64,000 nt of DNA from CAZVJU01 sp964627195 (GTDB lineage Bacteria > Patescibacteriota > Microgenomatia > UBA8517), in contig CAZVJU010000001.1 in NCBI GenBank assembly GCA_964627195.1, positions 39,646-103,645 on the forward strand, written 5' to 3'. Of this stretch, positions 31,488 to 40,258 are shown piece after piece; position 1 is the stretch's first letter, and every line of letters begins with the position of its first letter. Below the pieces are notes generated by a model that made no database searches, was not told the origin of the DNA, and saw nothing but the letters and a program-made list of their open reading frames with translations. A program made the position numbers and the translations under genes.

Positions 31488-34141
31488 AAATAGCTTAACC
31501 AGAGATTCAAAAACGGTGACAAGTGCAATTGTTGTAAAGAAGAGATAAAACTGATAATGAAAGCTGGGGCAAATAACACAAATGGTAAGATGCTACTCTT
31601 GAAATAAAAACTCATAAGAGGTGTTAATGCAAACCATATTAAAGTAAGCAAAATCGAAGCAAAGAATGACTTTTTCTCAATATTCTCCAAAAAGTTTGAT
31701 GTAGGAACCTTAAACTTGCCAAGTAAATATGCAGTTTTGTAGGTAACGGTTTTACCAAAAGCACCGGTTAAAACTCCAAGCAGCGTAAATATATTGCTGA
31801 TTAGAGCAACGGTTCCGAATTCCTCAATGGCAATCTCCCGTCCTAAATAAGCGCTGTAGACAAAATTGGAAAAGTTGGCCAAAACATTAGCGGCAATCAA
31901 GATACCGCCACCTAAGAAGTCGGAGCTGAAACTGATCCTTGGCAAAATTTTTGCCGATTCTTCTTGAATCTTTTTACTTTTATCAAGATGGAACCCGTGC
32001 TGGGTCTTTTCCCAATAATGGGGTTTTACAAAAAGCTGATAGACAGCGATAAGCGCGGCATAGCTTGTTGCCAGCCAATAAAACGGAACCAAAAAAACAA
32101 ATTTAATAAGATTCCACTGGCCACGTTTGACGCACCCGATCATATAGTTATAAAAGTAAATGAAGTTTCCAAAAACTAAGCTCGTAACGGCTATATAAAA
32201 GATCGGGGCCGGGTATAGCGCTTCAATTGCGGGACCGACAAATTTATAAAGTAAAAAGTAGGAAAGCGTGGCCAGCCAAAGAATTGGATTTACTAAAATA
32301 AACACCATTCTGGCTCCGATAACGAGCTGAAAAACCAAAGCTCTTAAGCCGAATTCCTTATGGAAAGAAATCGGATTTCTCATATGGACTAAATAGGTTT
32401 GAATGTAGCCTTTAATCCACCGAGACCTTTGTCTAATCCAGCTTCTCACGCGGCTATTTGCTTCTTCATAAGTCGTTGAATCGATAAGCGCGGTTTTATA
32501 GCCTTTTTTAAATAGCCTTGCTCCAAGATCACAATCCTCGGTGACGTTAAAAGGATCCCAGCCGTGAAGTTCACGCAATTTTTCGGTTCTGAAATGATTA
32601 CTGGTACCCCCCAAGGGAATGACCGATTCTATTGACTGAAGCCCGGGTAGAACAAGATCAAACCAAAGGGAGTATTCCGCTGTAAAAAGACGGGTCAGAA
32701 GATTGTGGTTCGGATTATAGTAGTTGAGTTTGCATTGAAGGCATATTACTTTCTCGCTAAGTGCCTGAAACGCCAAGTAAGACTTTTTAAGCTGATGCGG
32801 GTCGGGTCTATCTTCAGCATCGTAGATTACCAGGTATTCTCCCTTTGCATAAGCCAAACCGAAGTTGCAAGCCTTAGGTTTAGTTTTAGGTTGGGAATTC
32901 GGAACAATAAGAGTCCTTATGTGTGAGTAATACCCGAGCCATCCAGCAGCCTTAATTGTGGCCTCGTCACCCTCCTCAAGAAGAAAAATGACGTCAAACT
33001 TGTCCTTAGGCCAATCAATTGCATTTATCGCATCGATAAAATGGGGTAGAATTTCTGCTTCTTTATATAGCGGGCACAAAATACTATAAATGGGCAAATT
33101 GTTGTCTTTCAACGCTTCTATTTCCTTTTCGCTAATTTTAATTTCCGGCGGAAAGTGAAGAGACTTCAGTAAAACCCTGAGGCTAAAAATTAAGTCGAGA
33201 AAGTAGATTAGTGAAAGTAAGGCTACTAGCGTAATCGCAGTCATCTTTAGGTTCAAAAAAAGGCCTAGTGAAACTAAGGTTAAAATGGACACGATGCCGA
33301 CTTTTTGCCAACCGGTTAGCGTATATAAAGCCGAAAGATCGTGAGGAAGATGAGTGTGAGTTATAAACCTTCTACTTTTGTAAGCAACACCTGCTCCAAG
33401 AGGCTTATCACTTTCAGCTCCTAAAATCTTATAAATTCTGGGCTTTTTTACCTTAAGGGCAAGTGAACCTTTAGCTATTTCTATCCCTGCCTTTACGAAA
33501 TTGATCTTCGATTTACCCTTTTTGCGATCGGAAAAATCAATATCTACCGACCCAACGGAAAATCCCATTTGCTTGGCCGTATTAAGAAGCGGCATATCGA
33601 GCGTCCAGGCAGATACTTCAGACTCATCCAATTGATCTATAATTTCCTTTCGGAAGATTTTTAAACCGGACTGAGTGTCGCACTTAAACCCATGAAGAAA
33701 TCTTTCGAAAACTAAATGGTTAACTTTTGATCCAACACGCCTTAACAGGCTTGATTTATTGGTTTTTCTATTTGCAACCACAACTGCATTTTCTTGTACA
33801 AGTTTGTACATCTCAGGAAGGGCTTCGGGTGGGTATTGAAGGTCGCCGTCAATCATGGCGATAAAAGGAGATATCCCGGCACGGGATCCTTCAAGAATTG
33901 AATATGCTTTACCTTGTTTCCCTTTTTTGGAAAGAAGTTTTACACGCTGATCTTTGGAACTAGTAATATAGCTATCTACCTTTTGGTAAGTTCCGTCAGT
34001 GGAGTGATCATCTACAACAAAAACGGTGTAGTCGATTTTAGCGCCATACAATACCTCTTTAAGTTTTTCTAATAAACTTACAATATTATCGGCTTCGTTA
34101 TATGTAGGAATAATTACATCAAGTTTTTCCATTATCGACAT
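31469..34141 (-). CDS. Dual GT2 membrane glycosyltransferase fused to N-terminal half of a flippase (frameshift-truncated)
   Basis: This 890-aa ORF has several parts. Residues 1-230 are a DPM1-like GT2 (DVIIPTYNEADNIVSLLEKL, FVVDDHSTDGT, MIDGDLQYPPE). A pair of helices lies at about 275-325. Residues about 340-600 are a cellulose-synthase-like GT2 with YDAEDRPDP, FNVTEDCDLG and the RQRSRW motif of processive enzymes. Helices at about 620-740 follow. From about 775 a Wzx-like flippase begins and breaks off with an unrelated tail (LSPFLNLWLSYLW...). In the neighbouring frame the flippase continues as FYLFFTTIALVTVFESLVKLFVAY. It overlaps 29517-31487 by 19 nt. Both GT domains look intact. Confidence 0.78.
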   Translation of the reverse strand: MSIMEKLDVIIPTYNEADNIVSLLEKLKEVLYGAKIDYTVFVVDDHSTDGTYQKVDSYITSSKDQRVKLLSKKGKQGKAYSILEGSRAGISPFIAMIDGDLQYPPEALPEMYKLVQENAVVVANRKTNKSSLLRRVGSKVNHLVFERFLHGFKCDTQSGLKIFRKEIIDQLDESEVSAWTLDMPLLNTAKQMGFSVGSVDIDFSDRKKGKSKINFVKAGIEIAKGSLALKVKKPRIYKILGAESDKPLGAGVAYKSRRFITHTHLPHDLSALYTLTGWQKVGIVSILTLVSLGLFLNLKMTAITLVALLSLIYFLDLIFSLRVLLKSLHFPPEIKISEKEIEALKDNNLPIYSILCPLYKEAEILPHFIDAINAIDWPKDKFDVIFLLEEGDEATIKAAGWLGYYSHIRTLIVPNSQPKTKPKACNFGLAYAKGEYLVIYDAEDRPDPHQLKKSYLAFQALSEKVICLQCKLNYYNPNHNLLTRLFTAEYSLWFDLVLPGLQSIESVIPLGGTSNHFRTEKLRELHGWDPFNVTEDCDLGARLFKKGYKTALIDSTTYEEANSRVRSWIRQRSRWIKGYIQTYLVHMRNPISFHKEFGLRALVFQLVIGARMVFILVNPILWLATLSYFLLYKFVGPAIEALYPAPIFYIAVTSLVFGNFIYFYNYMIGCVKRGQWNLIKFVFLVPFYWLATSYAALIAVYQLFVKPHYWEKTQHGFHLDKSKKIQEESAKILPRISFSSDFLGGGILIAANVLANFSNFVYSAYLGREIAIEEFGTVALISNIFTLLGVLTGAFGKTVTYKTAYLLGKFKVPTSNFLENIEKKSFFASILLTLIWFALTPLMSFYFKSSILPFVLFAPAFIISFISSLQQLHLSPFLNLWLSYLWRMFL

Positions 34142-34266
34142 ATTTTCACCACGCGAAAATTAGGCAGGGGTTCGAAATTGGTTATTTCGACTGGTAAGGT
34201 ATTATACAGAAGTCAATCTTATATTTCAATACTATAGGAGTTTAGTTGAAGAAGAGTGAAGACGGA

Positions 34267-35193
34267 TTAGTTGGTTTTTTTTCCCAAACCTTGTGTGACA
34301 AGTTTGTCAATAATTTCTTTCCAGCCGCTGAATTTTATACCAAGCTGTTCTTCGGTCTTTTCCACCCTCAAACCTCCAAATTGAGGGTAACGAAGTGCTA
34401 AGCTTCCGGAATCTTTCAAAAATTTCTTTAATGTCGTCTGTTTTACCACATCTTTCACTCCCCGGGTTTTCTCAAGCATGTAGGAGATAAGCTCATAAGG
34501 AGTAGTAGTATCTTTTGAACTTGCATGAAATACGCCTTTTTTGAAGTTTATTATTATTTTATCTAGAGCCTGACTTACCTCATCAGCAAAGCTGATTGAT
34601 ACGTGCTGATCCATAAATATCGGGTACAACTCTCCTTTATCATAGAGATGTAGCGGCTTTCTTAAAAAATCAAGTTTACGGTCGAATTCGGACCGGACCG
34701 GATAGATAATCCTTAAAATGGTAGCACTACCATCTAATTCTTCTTGTACAACTTTTTCCGCTTCCGCCTTCGTAAATCCATACCAGGTAACTTTTTCCGG
34801 ATTGGTTTCCGGAGAATGATCTTCTTTATAGGGACCCGGATCCCAAGTACTTCCGGTAAAAACCATATCTGTAGAGATTTGTATAAAATGGATTCGCTCT
34901 CTGTGAGGTTTTACCGCCTGAACAAGATTTCGTGTCCCCTCCACATTTACCTGCCACGCTTCGCCATCTTTATTTCCCCTCTCCTCTTCAGCTTTCCCAA
35001 CGTCTGTGAATGCAGCAAAGTTAACTACAGCAGAAAAGTTATAACTTGAAATTAACGCGTTTACTTCAGCCTTATTGGTTATATCAAATTCTATTTCTTT
35101 GGGGAGATGTAGGAAATTCTTCCGATTGGAGATCTCCACAAATCGTGATCCGACCAGACCTTCTGAACCTGTAACTAAAATTAAGCCTTTCAT
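34267..35193 (-). CDS. rfbD: dTDP-4-dehydrorhamnose reductase (RmlD)
   Basis: This 308-aa extended SDR protein has a Rossmann motif GSEGLVGSRF, a segment NFAAFTDVGKAEEE, ISTDMVFTG, and the catalytic YGFTKAEAEKVV (YxxxK). RmlD reduces dTDP-4-keto-L-rhamnose to dTDP-L-rhamnose in the cytoplasm. It overlaps the rfbC fragment by 1 nt, which is typical for a rfbCD arrangement. rfbB and rfbA lie on the same strand but 10 kb away, on the other side of an opposite-strand island. Residues around the active site look intact. Because rfbC is broken, its substrate supply in this cell is uncertain. Confidence 0.88.
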   Translation of the reverse strand: MKGLILVTGSEGLVGSRFVEISNRKNFLHLPKEIEFDITNKAEVNALISSYNFSAVVNFAAFTDVGKAEEERGNKDGEAWQVNVEGTRNLVQAVKPHRERIHFIQISTDMVFTGSTWDPGPYKEDHSPETNPEKVTWYGFTKAEAEKVVQEELDGSATILRIIYPVRSEFDRKLDFLRKPLHLYDKGELYPIFMDQHVSISFADEVSQALDKIIINFKKGVFHASSKDTTTPYELISYMLEKTRGVKDVVKQTTLKKFLKDSGSLALRYPQFGGLRVEKTEEQLGIKFSGWKEIIDKLVTQGLGKKTN

Positions 35194-35510
35194 TATTCTT
35201 TAAATTTATCCGGGAATCGTTCCCTTAAAGTTGGGTTTTTTCTGTCTCTATCTGATAGTATAGGATTTTTAACGGGCCAATCAATTGCCAAATCAGGATC
35301 ATCCCAAGCTATTCCTCTAGCTTTACTGTCATTCCAATATTCATCCACCAAGTACATATAATGTACTGGTTCTTCTCCCAGAATACACACTGAGTTGCCG
35401 ATCCCGGGTGGAACATAAACTGCGGTATGTGGAAAATCGGGACGCGTATTATCAAAAACAAAAGTCTCATGGAAAAAACCTCGTTCATCTAGAAATGTTG
35501 GCCGCTCTAT
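35193..35510 (-). pseudogene. rfbC: 3' part of dTDP-4-dehydrorhamnose 3,5-epimerase, interrupted
   Basis: Reading upstream of the GTG at 35390 in the same frame gives VIERPTFLDERGFFHETF...YVPPGIGNSV before the conserved C-terminal block (MYLVDEYW, ARGIAWDDPDLAIDWP, PILSDRDRKNPTL), a RmlC-family ending. The frame runs into the palindromic element at 35508 with no ATG/GTG/TTG before it. Only about 107 codons remain versus about 150-185 in the family. A short start (MNITIKKLQFRDS) directly follows rfbB at 45277-45324 and is probably the missing 5' end, 9.8 kb away. Confidence 0.7.
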
Positions 35511-35988
35511 GACGTCCTCCCCCGTCCAATGGACGGGGGTTTCCTTCTAAAAGAGGACGACATATCAGGTTCGATTCCCTCCACCCCTGCACAGCGGGAT
35601 TTTCAGACCACAGTGTATCTATTTGTGCCAAGTTTTTGGTTCTTTTTTCAGGTTCGAACTCTGCAGAAGCTGTTGGCTCTACTTTTATAATCTCCTCAAG
35701 TCTTATTGCTAGTTTTTTTTGTTCCTCATATAAGGTTTTATTTTCTTCAGTTACATCTTTAGGGTTCAAAGTATAAAATTCATCCAAGTTCATTAATAGA
35801 TTACTTTGAGATTGCAGATCAATCTTAAACAAACTCTGTGGATTTAAAACTTCAGGTTTAATCGGATCAGTAAAAATTTTATACCGAGAAAGGGCTGGAT
35901 TTATCAACTTTACATAACCTAAACAGTATTGGAGCAGTTGTTTTAAGTTAGAATCTTTAATTGACTCCATTAATTTGTATTTTACCAC
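35485..35988 (-). CDS. Hypothetical protein whose C-terminus runs through a palindromic element
   Basis: This 167-aa ORF is largely hydrophilic and probably helical (KNLAQ, EEQKKLAIRLEEIIK), with no recognised family. Codons from about residue 130 onward lie within copy 3 of the palindromic element and include GNPRPLDGGGRH, which closely matches the element-encoded motif in the kinase at 24265-25251. It ends a few codons into the old rfbC sequence. The natural C-terminus is thus probably lost. It may be an island gene cut at its 3' end. Confidence 0.5.
   Translation of the reverse strand: MVKYKLMESIKDSNLKQLLQYCLGYVKLINPALSRYKIFTDPIKPEVLNPQSLFKIDLQSQSNLLMNLDEFYTLNPKDVTEENKTLYEEQKKLAIRLEEIIKVEPTASAEFEPEKRTKNLAQIDTLWSENPAVQGWRESNLICRPLLEGNPRPLDGGGRHRAANISR
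35508..35606 (+). repeat. Palindromic element, copy 3 (left island boundary)
   Basis: It starts TATGACGTCCTCCCCC, with stem CCCCCGTCC/GGACGGGGG, then GAGGACGACATATCAGGTTC. It matches copies 1 and 2 up to a decayed second hairpin (CCACCCCTGCACAGCGGGAT) and lacks the usual TTGAATGCTGTTATA end. It lies exactly where the rfbC coding frame is interrupted. Confidence 0.8.
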
Positions 35989-36255
35989 CTTAAAAGTTCT
36001 TCATCATTTTTGAATTAGATTCAGGTACATATTCACACAATTTATATCAGAGGTCGGTTGCTAAATATTTCTAAATTTTTGCGTAATTAGATGGTTTGAA
36101 TTGCCCTTAGCAAGAGTTAGTTCACTAATTTAAAAAAGAAAATTAGGCTAGAACTCTTTACCTATCTTACCTTCCACAATCCCTACCAAACACAATCCCA
36201 CAAGTTTAGAAAGCAAAATTATGATTTAATATCCAGAAAGGCAAAGTTATTACAA

Positions 36256-36290
36256 TTGACATGTTGTTATACAATTGTATAACACTTATG
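36256..36290 (+). promoter_or_regulatory. Promoter with perfect 18-bp palindrome, start of plus-strand island operon
   Basis: TTGACA (36256-36261) is followed after 16 nt by TATAAC (36278-36283). The palindrome GTTATACAATTGTATAAC (36266-36283) is perfect and covers the spacer and -10, like an operator. The likely start ATG is at 36288, only about 5 nt after the -10 hexamer, so the transcript may be leaderless. Confidence 0.6.
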
Positions 36291-37694
36291 TACGATGTTC
36301 AGATAAACTTCAAATCAACCTCTGACGGATGGAGAGGAAAACTCGCCCAAAATTTCACTTTTAAAAACGCCGAAAATATCACCAAAGCGATCAGTTTATA
36401 TTTAACGAATGTGGCGAAAGATAAAAGGATAGTAATAGGTTACGATACCCGCTTCATGAGTAAAGAATTTGCGAATTTTATAGGAATCGTTTTTCAAAGT
36501 TTCGGAATCGCAGTGACAATAATTGAAGGACCATCAACAACTCCCCTATTAACATTTACGACACATAAATATCAGTTTCCACTCGGCATCAATATCACTG
36601 CTTCTCACAATCCCCCCTTTGACGACGGTATAAAAATCAGAATGCACTACGGTGGAACTCCATCAGATGATGTAATAAACAAAATAGAAACATATTTAGG
36701 GAAGACATTAAAATCATCAAATAAACAGTACCCCATCAAATTCATTAACTCAAGAAAAGAATATGTCCGCAGGATCAGAAAAATAATAAAGTTTCCCAAA
36801 AAAAGCAGGTCAAATGTAAAGATTTTGGTAGATACAATGCACGGAGCAAGTTATGGATTGTTACGTAACATATTTGCAACTAAAAATGTTTTTGTTGATT
36901 ATTTGCACGAAGATTTTGACCCTTATTTCGGGGGTATAAATCCGGAACCAAAATTTGAATCAACAACTGAACTACAAAAAATTATTAAGAATGGTAGATA
37001 CAACTTTGGAATAGCACACGACGGTGACGGAGATAGAATAATTGGGGTTTTACCAAATATTGGCTATCTGTCCCCCCACGATATTTCGGCACTTTTGGTT
37101 TTATATCTCGCAAAATACAAACACTTCAAAGGAAATGTTTTAGGAAGTTCTACTCTAGGAAGAAGAATTAAGAAAGTATGTGAAAGTTTAGGCATTGTCT
37201 ACGAAATAATGCCAGTCGGTTTTAAAAACGCAACACTTCAAATGCTAAGCGGAAATTTACTTCTAGCAGCAGAAGAAAATGGTGGTGTTGGTTTTGGGTT
37301 CTACATTCCTGAAAGAGATGCTACTCTGGCAGCATCCATTTTGATTGAAGCAGAGTCAATAATAGGGCTAAGCACATTGTATAAAGAACTCGAAAAAATT
37401 GCCGGCAATTCAGGTTTTTGCCGATATAATTACACTCCAAATATCAATAGAAAAAAACTATTTTCCAAAATCATTAAGTTGTTTTCAGAGTTTAATTTTT
37501 ACGATATAAAATCCATAAGCAAGTTAGACGGTTTGAAAATCACCTACAAAAATGATGACTGGTTAAGCATCAGATATTCCGGAACGGAAGAGATATTAAG
37601 GATTTACTGCGAATCCGAAACAAGAAACAAAGCCGTAAAAATAAAAGATTTTGCTCTTAAAAAAATACAAGAAATTGAAAGGACAATAAAATGA
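36288..37694 (+). CDS. Phosphoglucomutase/phosphomannomutase-family enzyme
   Basis: This is an alpha-D-phosphohexomutase. Motifs are the active Ser loop ITASHNPP near residue 105, the metal loop AHDGDGDR near 245, a sugar-binding EENGGVGF near 330, and the phosphate-binding RYSGTEEILRIYCE near 440. I place the start at ATG 36288 (MYDVQINFKSTSDGWRG), downstream of a promoter-like region; the ORF is open from 36261. Length is about 468 aa, normal. It probably supplies a sugar-1-phosphate for the nucleotidyltransferase encoded at the end of the same island. A degenerate second copy of its first part is at 41690-42013. Confidence 0.9.
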   Translation: MYDVQINFKSTSDGWRGKLAQNFTFKNAENITKAISLYLTNVAKDKRIVIGYDTRFMSKEFANFIGIVFQSFGIAVTIIEGPSTTPLLTFTTHKYQFPLGINITASHNPPFDDGIKIRMHYGGTPSDDVINKIETYLGKTLKSSNKQYPIKFINSRKEYVRRIRKIIKFPKKSRSNVKILVDTMHGASYGLLRNIFATKNVFVDYLHEDFDPYFGGINPEPKFESTTELQKIIKNGRYNFGIAHDGDGDRIIGVLPNIGYLSPHDISALLVLYLAKYKHFKGNVLGSSTLGRRIKKVCESLGIVYEIMPVGFKNATLQMLSGNLLLAAEENGGVGFGFYIPERDATLAASILIEAESIIGLSTLYKELEKIAGNSGFCRYNYTPNINRKKLFSKIIKLFSEFNFYDIKSISKLDGLKITYKNDDWLSIRYSGTEEILRIYCESETRNKAVKIKDFALKKIQEIERTIK

Positions 37695-38836
37695 AAGACT
37701 GTTGGAAATTCGCCACACCTGGTTATCTAAGAAATGGTGCTGGTATTAGTAAATCAGTTTTCGATTACATAAATGACTTGGGAGCAGCAAGGGTCTTTGT
37801 CGTTATGGATCCAAATTTGCCCAAAACAAATAATCAGGCAAAAGAACTGCTGTCAGGATTCGAAAAAATAAATTCACTTGTTTTTACTGAATTTGGAACA
37901 AATCCAACGACCAATCAAATAAATAACTCTGTTAAATTATTTAAGAAACTTAAACCAGATATTATGATTGCAATCGGAGGTGGAAGCGCTATCGATCTTG
38001 CAAAGGCAACGATTTTAACTTCATTGAATGGAGGGGTCATTGAAGACTATTTAGGGGGTAAAAAAGGCAAATTACCATTTATTAATTTCATTGCTATTCC
38101 TTCAACCTGTGGAACGGGTTCTGAAGCAAGCCCATACGCTGTCATCGCTGATCCTAAGTTGAAAAAGAAAAGAGGAATAGAAGATTACAATTTTTTGCCC
38201 AGATTAGTACTTCTCGACCCCACACTCATTAAGTCATTAGACAAAACAACTTTAGCAGCAACAGCAACAGACGCTCTTGCCCATGTATGTGAATCTTTTG
38301 TTTCAAAAAAGGCTAACGAAATAACAAAGAGTTCAGCCCGAGGCATTTTGCTTGGACTGATACAAAATATTGAGCAAGCAACTTTTACAAAAAAGAATGA
38401 TTATCTATTCGCAATGCAAAATGCAGCTTTCTCTTCCAGACTTCTCTATCCACGAACAGGATTAACGATAGCACACGCTCTCTCCCATCCTCTTGGCGCC
38501 TATACAAACATTCATCATGGAAGTGCCGTAAGCTTTTTTATCCCAGAATCATTCAAGGCAAACTACTCGTATAACAAAACAGGCTTCAATGAGGCTTTCG
38601 ACTTATTAGGATTCAAACATCCTGATAATTTTTATGATTGGTTTCAAGGTTTCACAGAAAAAGCGGGCATAAAAAAATATATTCAGTCATATCTATCTGA
38701 CAAAGAGGTTTTAGTCGACAAGATTGCTAGTGATGCTATGGAAAGTAGCAATATACCATCAAACCCCAAACCAGTAACCCAAAAAGACTTAGTAGAAATT
38801 GTCAATAAATCTCTAATTTATTGGGGCCTAAAATGA
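37691..38836 (+). CDS. Iron-containing alcohol dehydrogenase family protein
   Basis: This 381-aa group III dehydrogenase has a nucleotide-binding AIGGGSAIDLAKA near residue 100, the STCGTGSEASPYAVI motif near 145, and metal ligands in DALAHVCESFVSKKAN and IAHALSHPLGAYTNIHHGSAV, so the ligands are all present. Such enzymes reduce or oxidise alcohol and aldehyde groups on diverse substrates, including phosphonates and sugar-derived aldehydes. It overlaps the phosphomutase gene by 4 nt (ATGA). Its role is probably a step in making a modified sugar or polyol, but the substrate cannot be read from the sequence. Confidence 0.88.
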   Translation: MKDCWKFATPGYLRNGAGISKSVFDYINDLGAARVFVVMDPNLPKTNNQAKELLSGFEKINSLVFTEFGTNPTTNQINNSVKLFKKLKPDIMIAIGGGSAIDLAKATILTSLNGGVIEDYLGGKKGKLPFINFIAIPSTCGTGSEASPYAVIADPKLKKKRGIEDYNFLPRLVLLDPTLIKSLDKTTLAATATDALAHVCESFVSKKANEITKSSARGILLGLIQNIEQATFTKKNDYLFAMQNAAFSSRLLYPRTGLTIAHALSHPLGAYTNIHHGSAVSFFIPESFKANYSYNKTGFNEAFDLLGFKHPDNFYDWFQGFTEKAGIKKYIQSYLSDKEVLVDKIASDAMESSNIPSNPKPVTQKDLVEIVNKSLIYWGLK

Positions 38837-39669
38837 AAGTTGAAAGAAAAAACATACCTACTCTTAGTTATTCAGAATTGCTTAAAAGCTTCGAAGGGAT
38901 TGGTTTAATATCTATTGACATCATTTCAAGTTGGCGTGCTAATCATGGAGCTGTATTAGACAAAATTAATGCCAACGGTGTCCATGATGTGGTAACCGAT
39001 GTCGATATTGCAATTGAAGAATTAACAAGACAAACCATAGAGAATTCCACTTCAGGTATCAAAGTACTTGGAGAAGAAAGTTTTAAACAAGATTTTACCC
39101 CCACAGAAGAACCATTCTATGTAGTAGTGGATCCAATCGACGGAACTAGAGAATTCATCAATGGAACTCAGGACTGGAGTATTTCTATCTGCGCAGTTGA
39201 AAATAATATTCCTGTTGTTGCATCGGTATTTTTGCCGGACAAGAATGAATTATTTACATCAATAAGGGGATCTGGTGTTTGGTTGAACGGTAAACCATTT
39301 TATCCCCAGTTAGAAAAAAATGGGTTGATTGGAGTTAGTCCACGACAAATAAAAGAAGATGCATTCAAATCTAAAATTGAGAGGTCGCAGCTTACTCCAA
39401 CACATATCTCCGCATTAACTCCAAAAATATGTGCCATTTTGAGAGGAGATATTGAGGCCGCTGTCTACTTTGAACAAGAAGGTGTATCAGCTGCTTTGTG
39501 GGATTATGCGGCTGTACACTTGCTAATTCACGAATATGGGGGAAGAATGACCTCACTTACAGGTGAAGAACTACCTTTCTCTGGCAATGAAGTGATTCAT
39601 AAAAAAGGTTGGGTTGCTGTAGCAGACAAATCTAACCATGACCAGTTATTAGCTTGTTTACAAACTTAA
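38833..39669 (+). CDS. CysQ/inositol-monophosphatase-family phosphatase
   Basis: This is a Mg-dependent phosphatase of the FIG superfamily. Motifs are VTDVDIAIEELTRQ, GEES near residue 80, VVDPIDGTREFINGTQDWSISI near 100, and WDYAAVHLLIHEYGGRMT near 225. Members hydrolyse 3'-phosphoadenosine-5'-phosphate, inositol phosphates or sugar phosphates. I chose ATG 38833 (MKVERKN), which overlaps the dehydrogenase stop as ATGA. The upstream TTG would give four more residues. In this operon a sugar- or polyol-phosphate phosphatase role is more likely than sulfur metabolism. That is inference from neighbours only. Confidence 0.87.
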   Translation: MKVERKNIPTLSYSELLKSFEGIGLISIDIISSWRANHGAVLDKINANGVHDVVTDVDIAIEELTRQTIENSTSGIKVLGEESFKQDFTPTEEPFYVVVDPIDGTREFINGTQDWSISICAVENNIPVVASVFLPDKNELFTSIRGSGVWLNGKPFYPQLEKNGLIGVSPRQIKEDAFKSKIERSQLTPTHISALTPKICAILRGDIEAAVYFEQEGVSAALWDYAAVHLLIHEYGGRMTSLTGEELPFSGNEVIHKKGWVAVADKSNHDQLLACLQT

Positions 39670-39689
39670 CGGAAGATATAATCTGACAA

Positions 39690-40232
39690 ATGGTAAACAA
39701 TTACAAAGTAAGCAAATGGAAGGAAACCTCAAGAACAATGGCTTTTCAGAAATTCAGCAGAAAAATTGAAAAGGTTGCCTTTGAAATGCCAGATGGAAAG
39801 GAAACAGACTTCTATATTAAGAAAGAGGGTCCAGCAGCGTCCATACTAGCATTGACTGAAGACAATAAAGTAATTCTTGTTAAGCAATACCGACCAGGTC
39901 CCCAAGAAATACTTATGGAACTCCCCGGTGGTTATGTAGAACAAAGCGAAAAACCAGAATTAACTATGGCTCGCGAGTTAAAAGAAGAAACGGGTTATGA
40001 AGGAAAGATTAAATTAGTAACCACCTGCTTCGATGATGCTTATTCAACCATGAACAGATATTGCTTTGTCGCAACTGGATGTAAAAAGGTAGGTAAAGCA
40101 GAACTCGAAGAAAATGAGTTTGCCGAGTTAGTTTTAATGGATGTCAAAGATTTCAGAGAATTACTTAGAAGCGGTAAAATGACTGATGTTGAGGTTGGCT
40201 ATCTGGGGTTGGATTATTTAAAACTACTTTAA
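39690..40232 (+). CDS. Nudix hydrolase (ADP-ribose pyrophosphatase-like)
   Basis: This 180-aa protein has a canonical Nudix box, GGYVEQSEKPELTMARELKEETG. It is preceded by the typical QYRPGPQEILMELP segment of ADP-ribose/sugar-nucleotide pyrophosphatases. The catalytic Glu residues are all present, unlike in the Nudix of the cassette array. It should hydrolyse NDP-sugar or ADP-ribose in the cytoplasm. Spacing to the phosphatase gene is 20 nt, so it is in the same transcript. It may clean up or recycle nucleotide sugars made by this island. Confidence 0.88.
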   Translation: MVNNYKVSKWKETSRTMAFQKFSRKIEKVAFEMPDGKETDFYIKKEGPAASILALTEDNKVILVKQYRPGPQEILMELPGGYVEQSEKPELTMARELKEETGYEGKIKLVTTCFDDAYSTMNRYCFVATGCKKVGKAELEENEFAELVLMDVKDFRELLRSGKMTDVEVGYLGLDYLKLL

Positions 40233-40258
40233 ATAAACCGTTATTAAAATTCCCTTTC

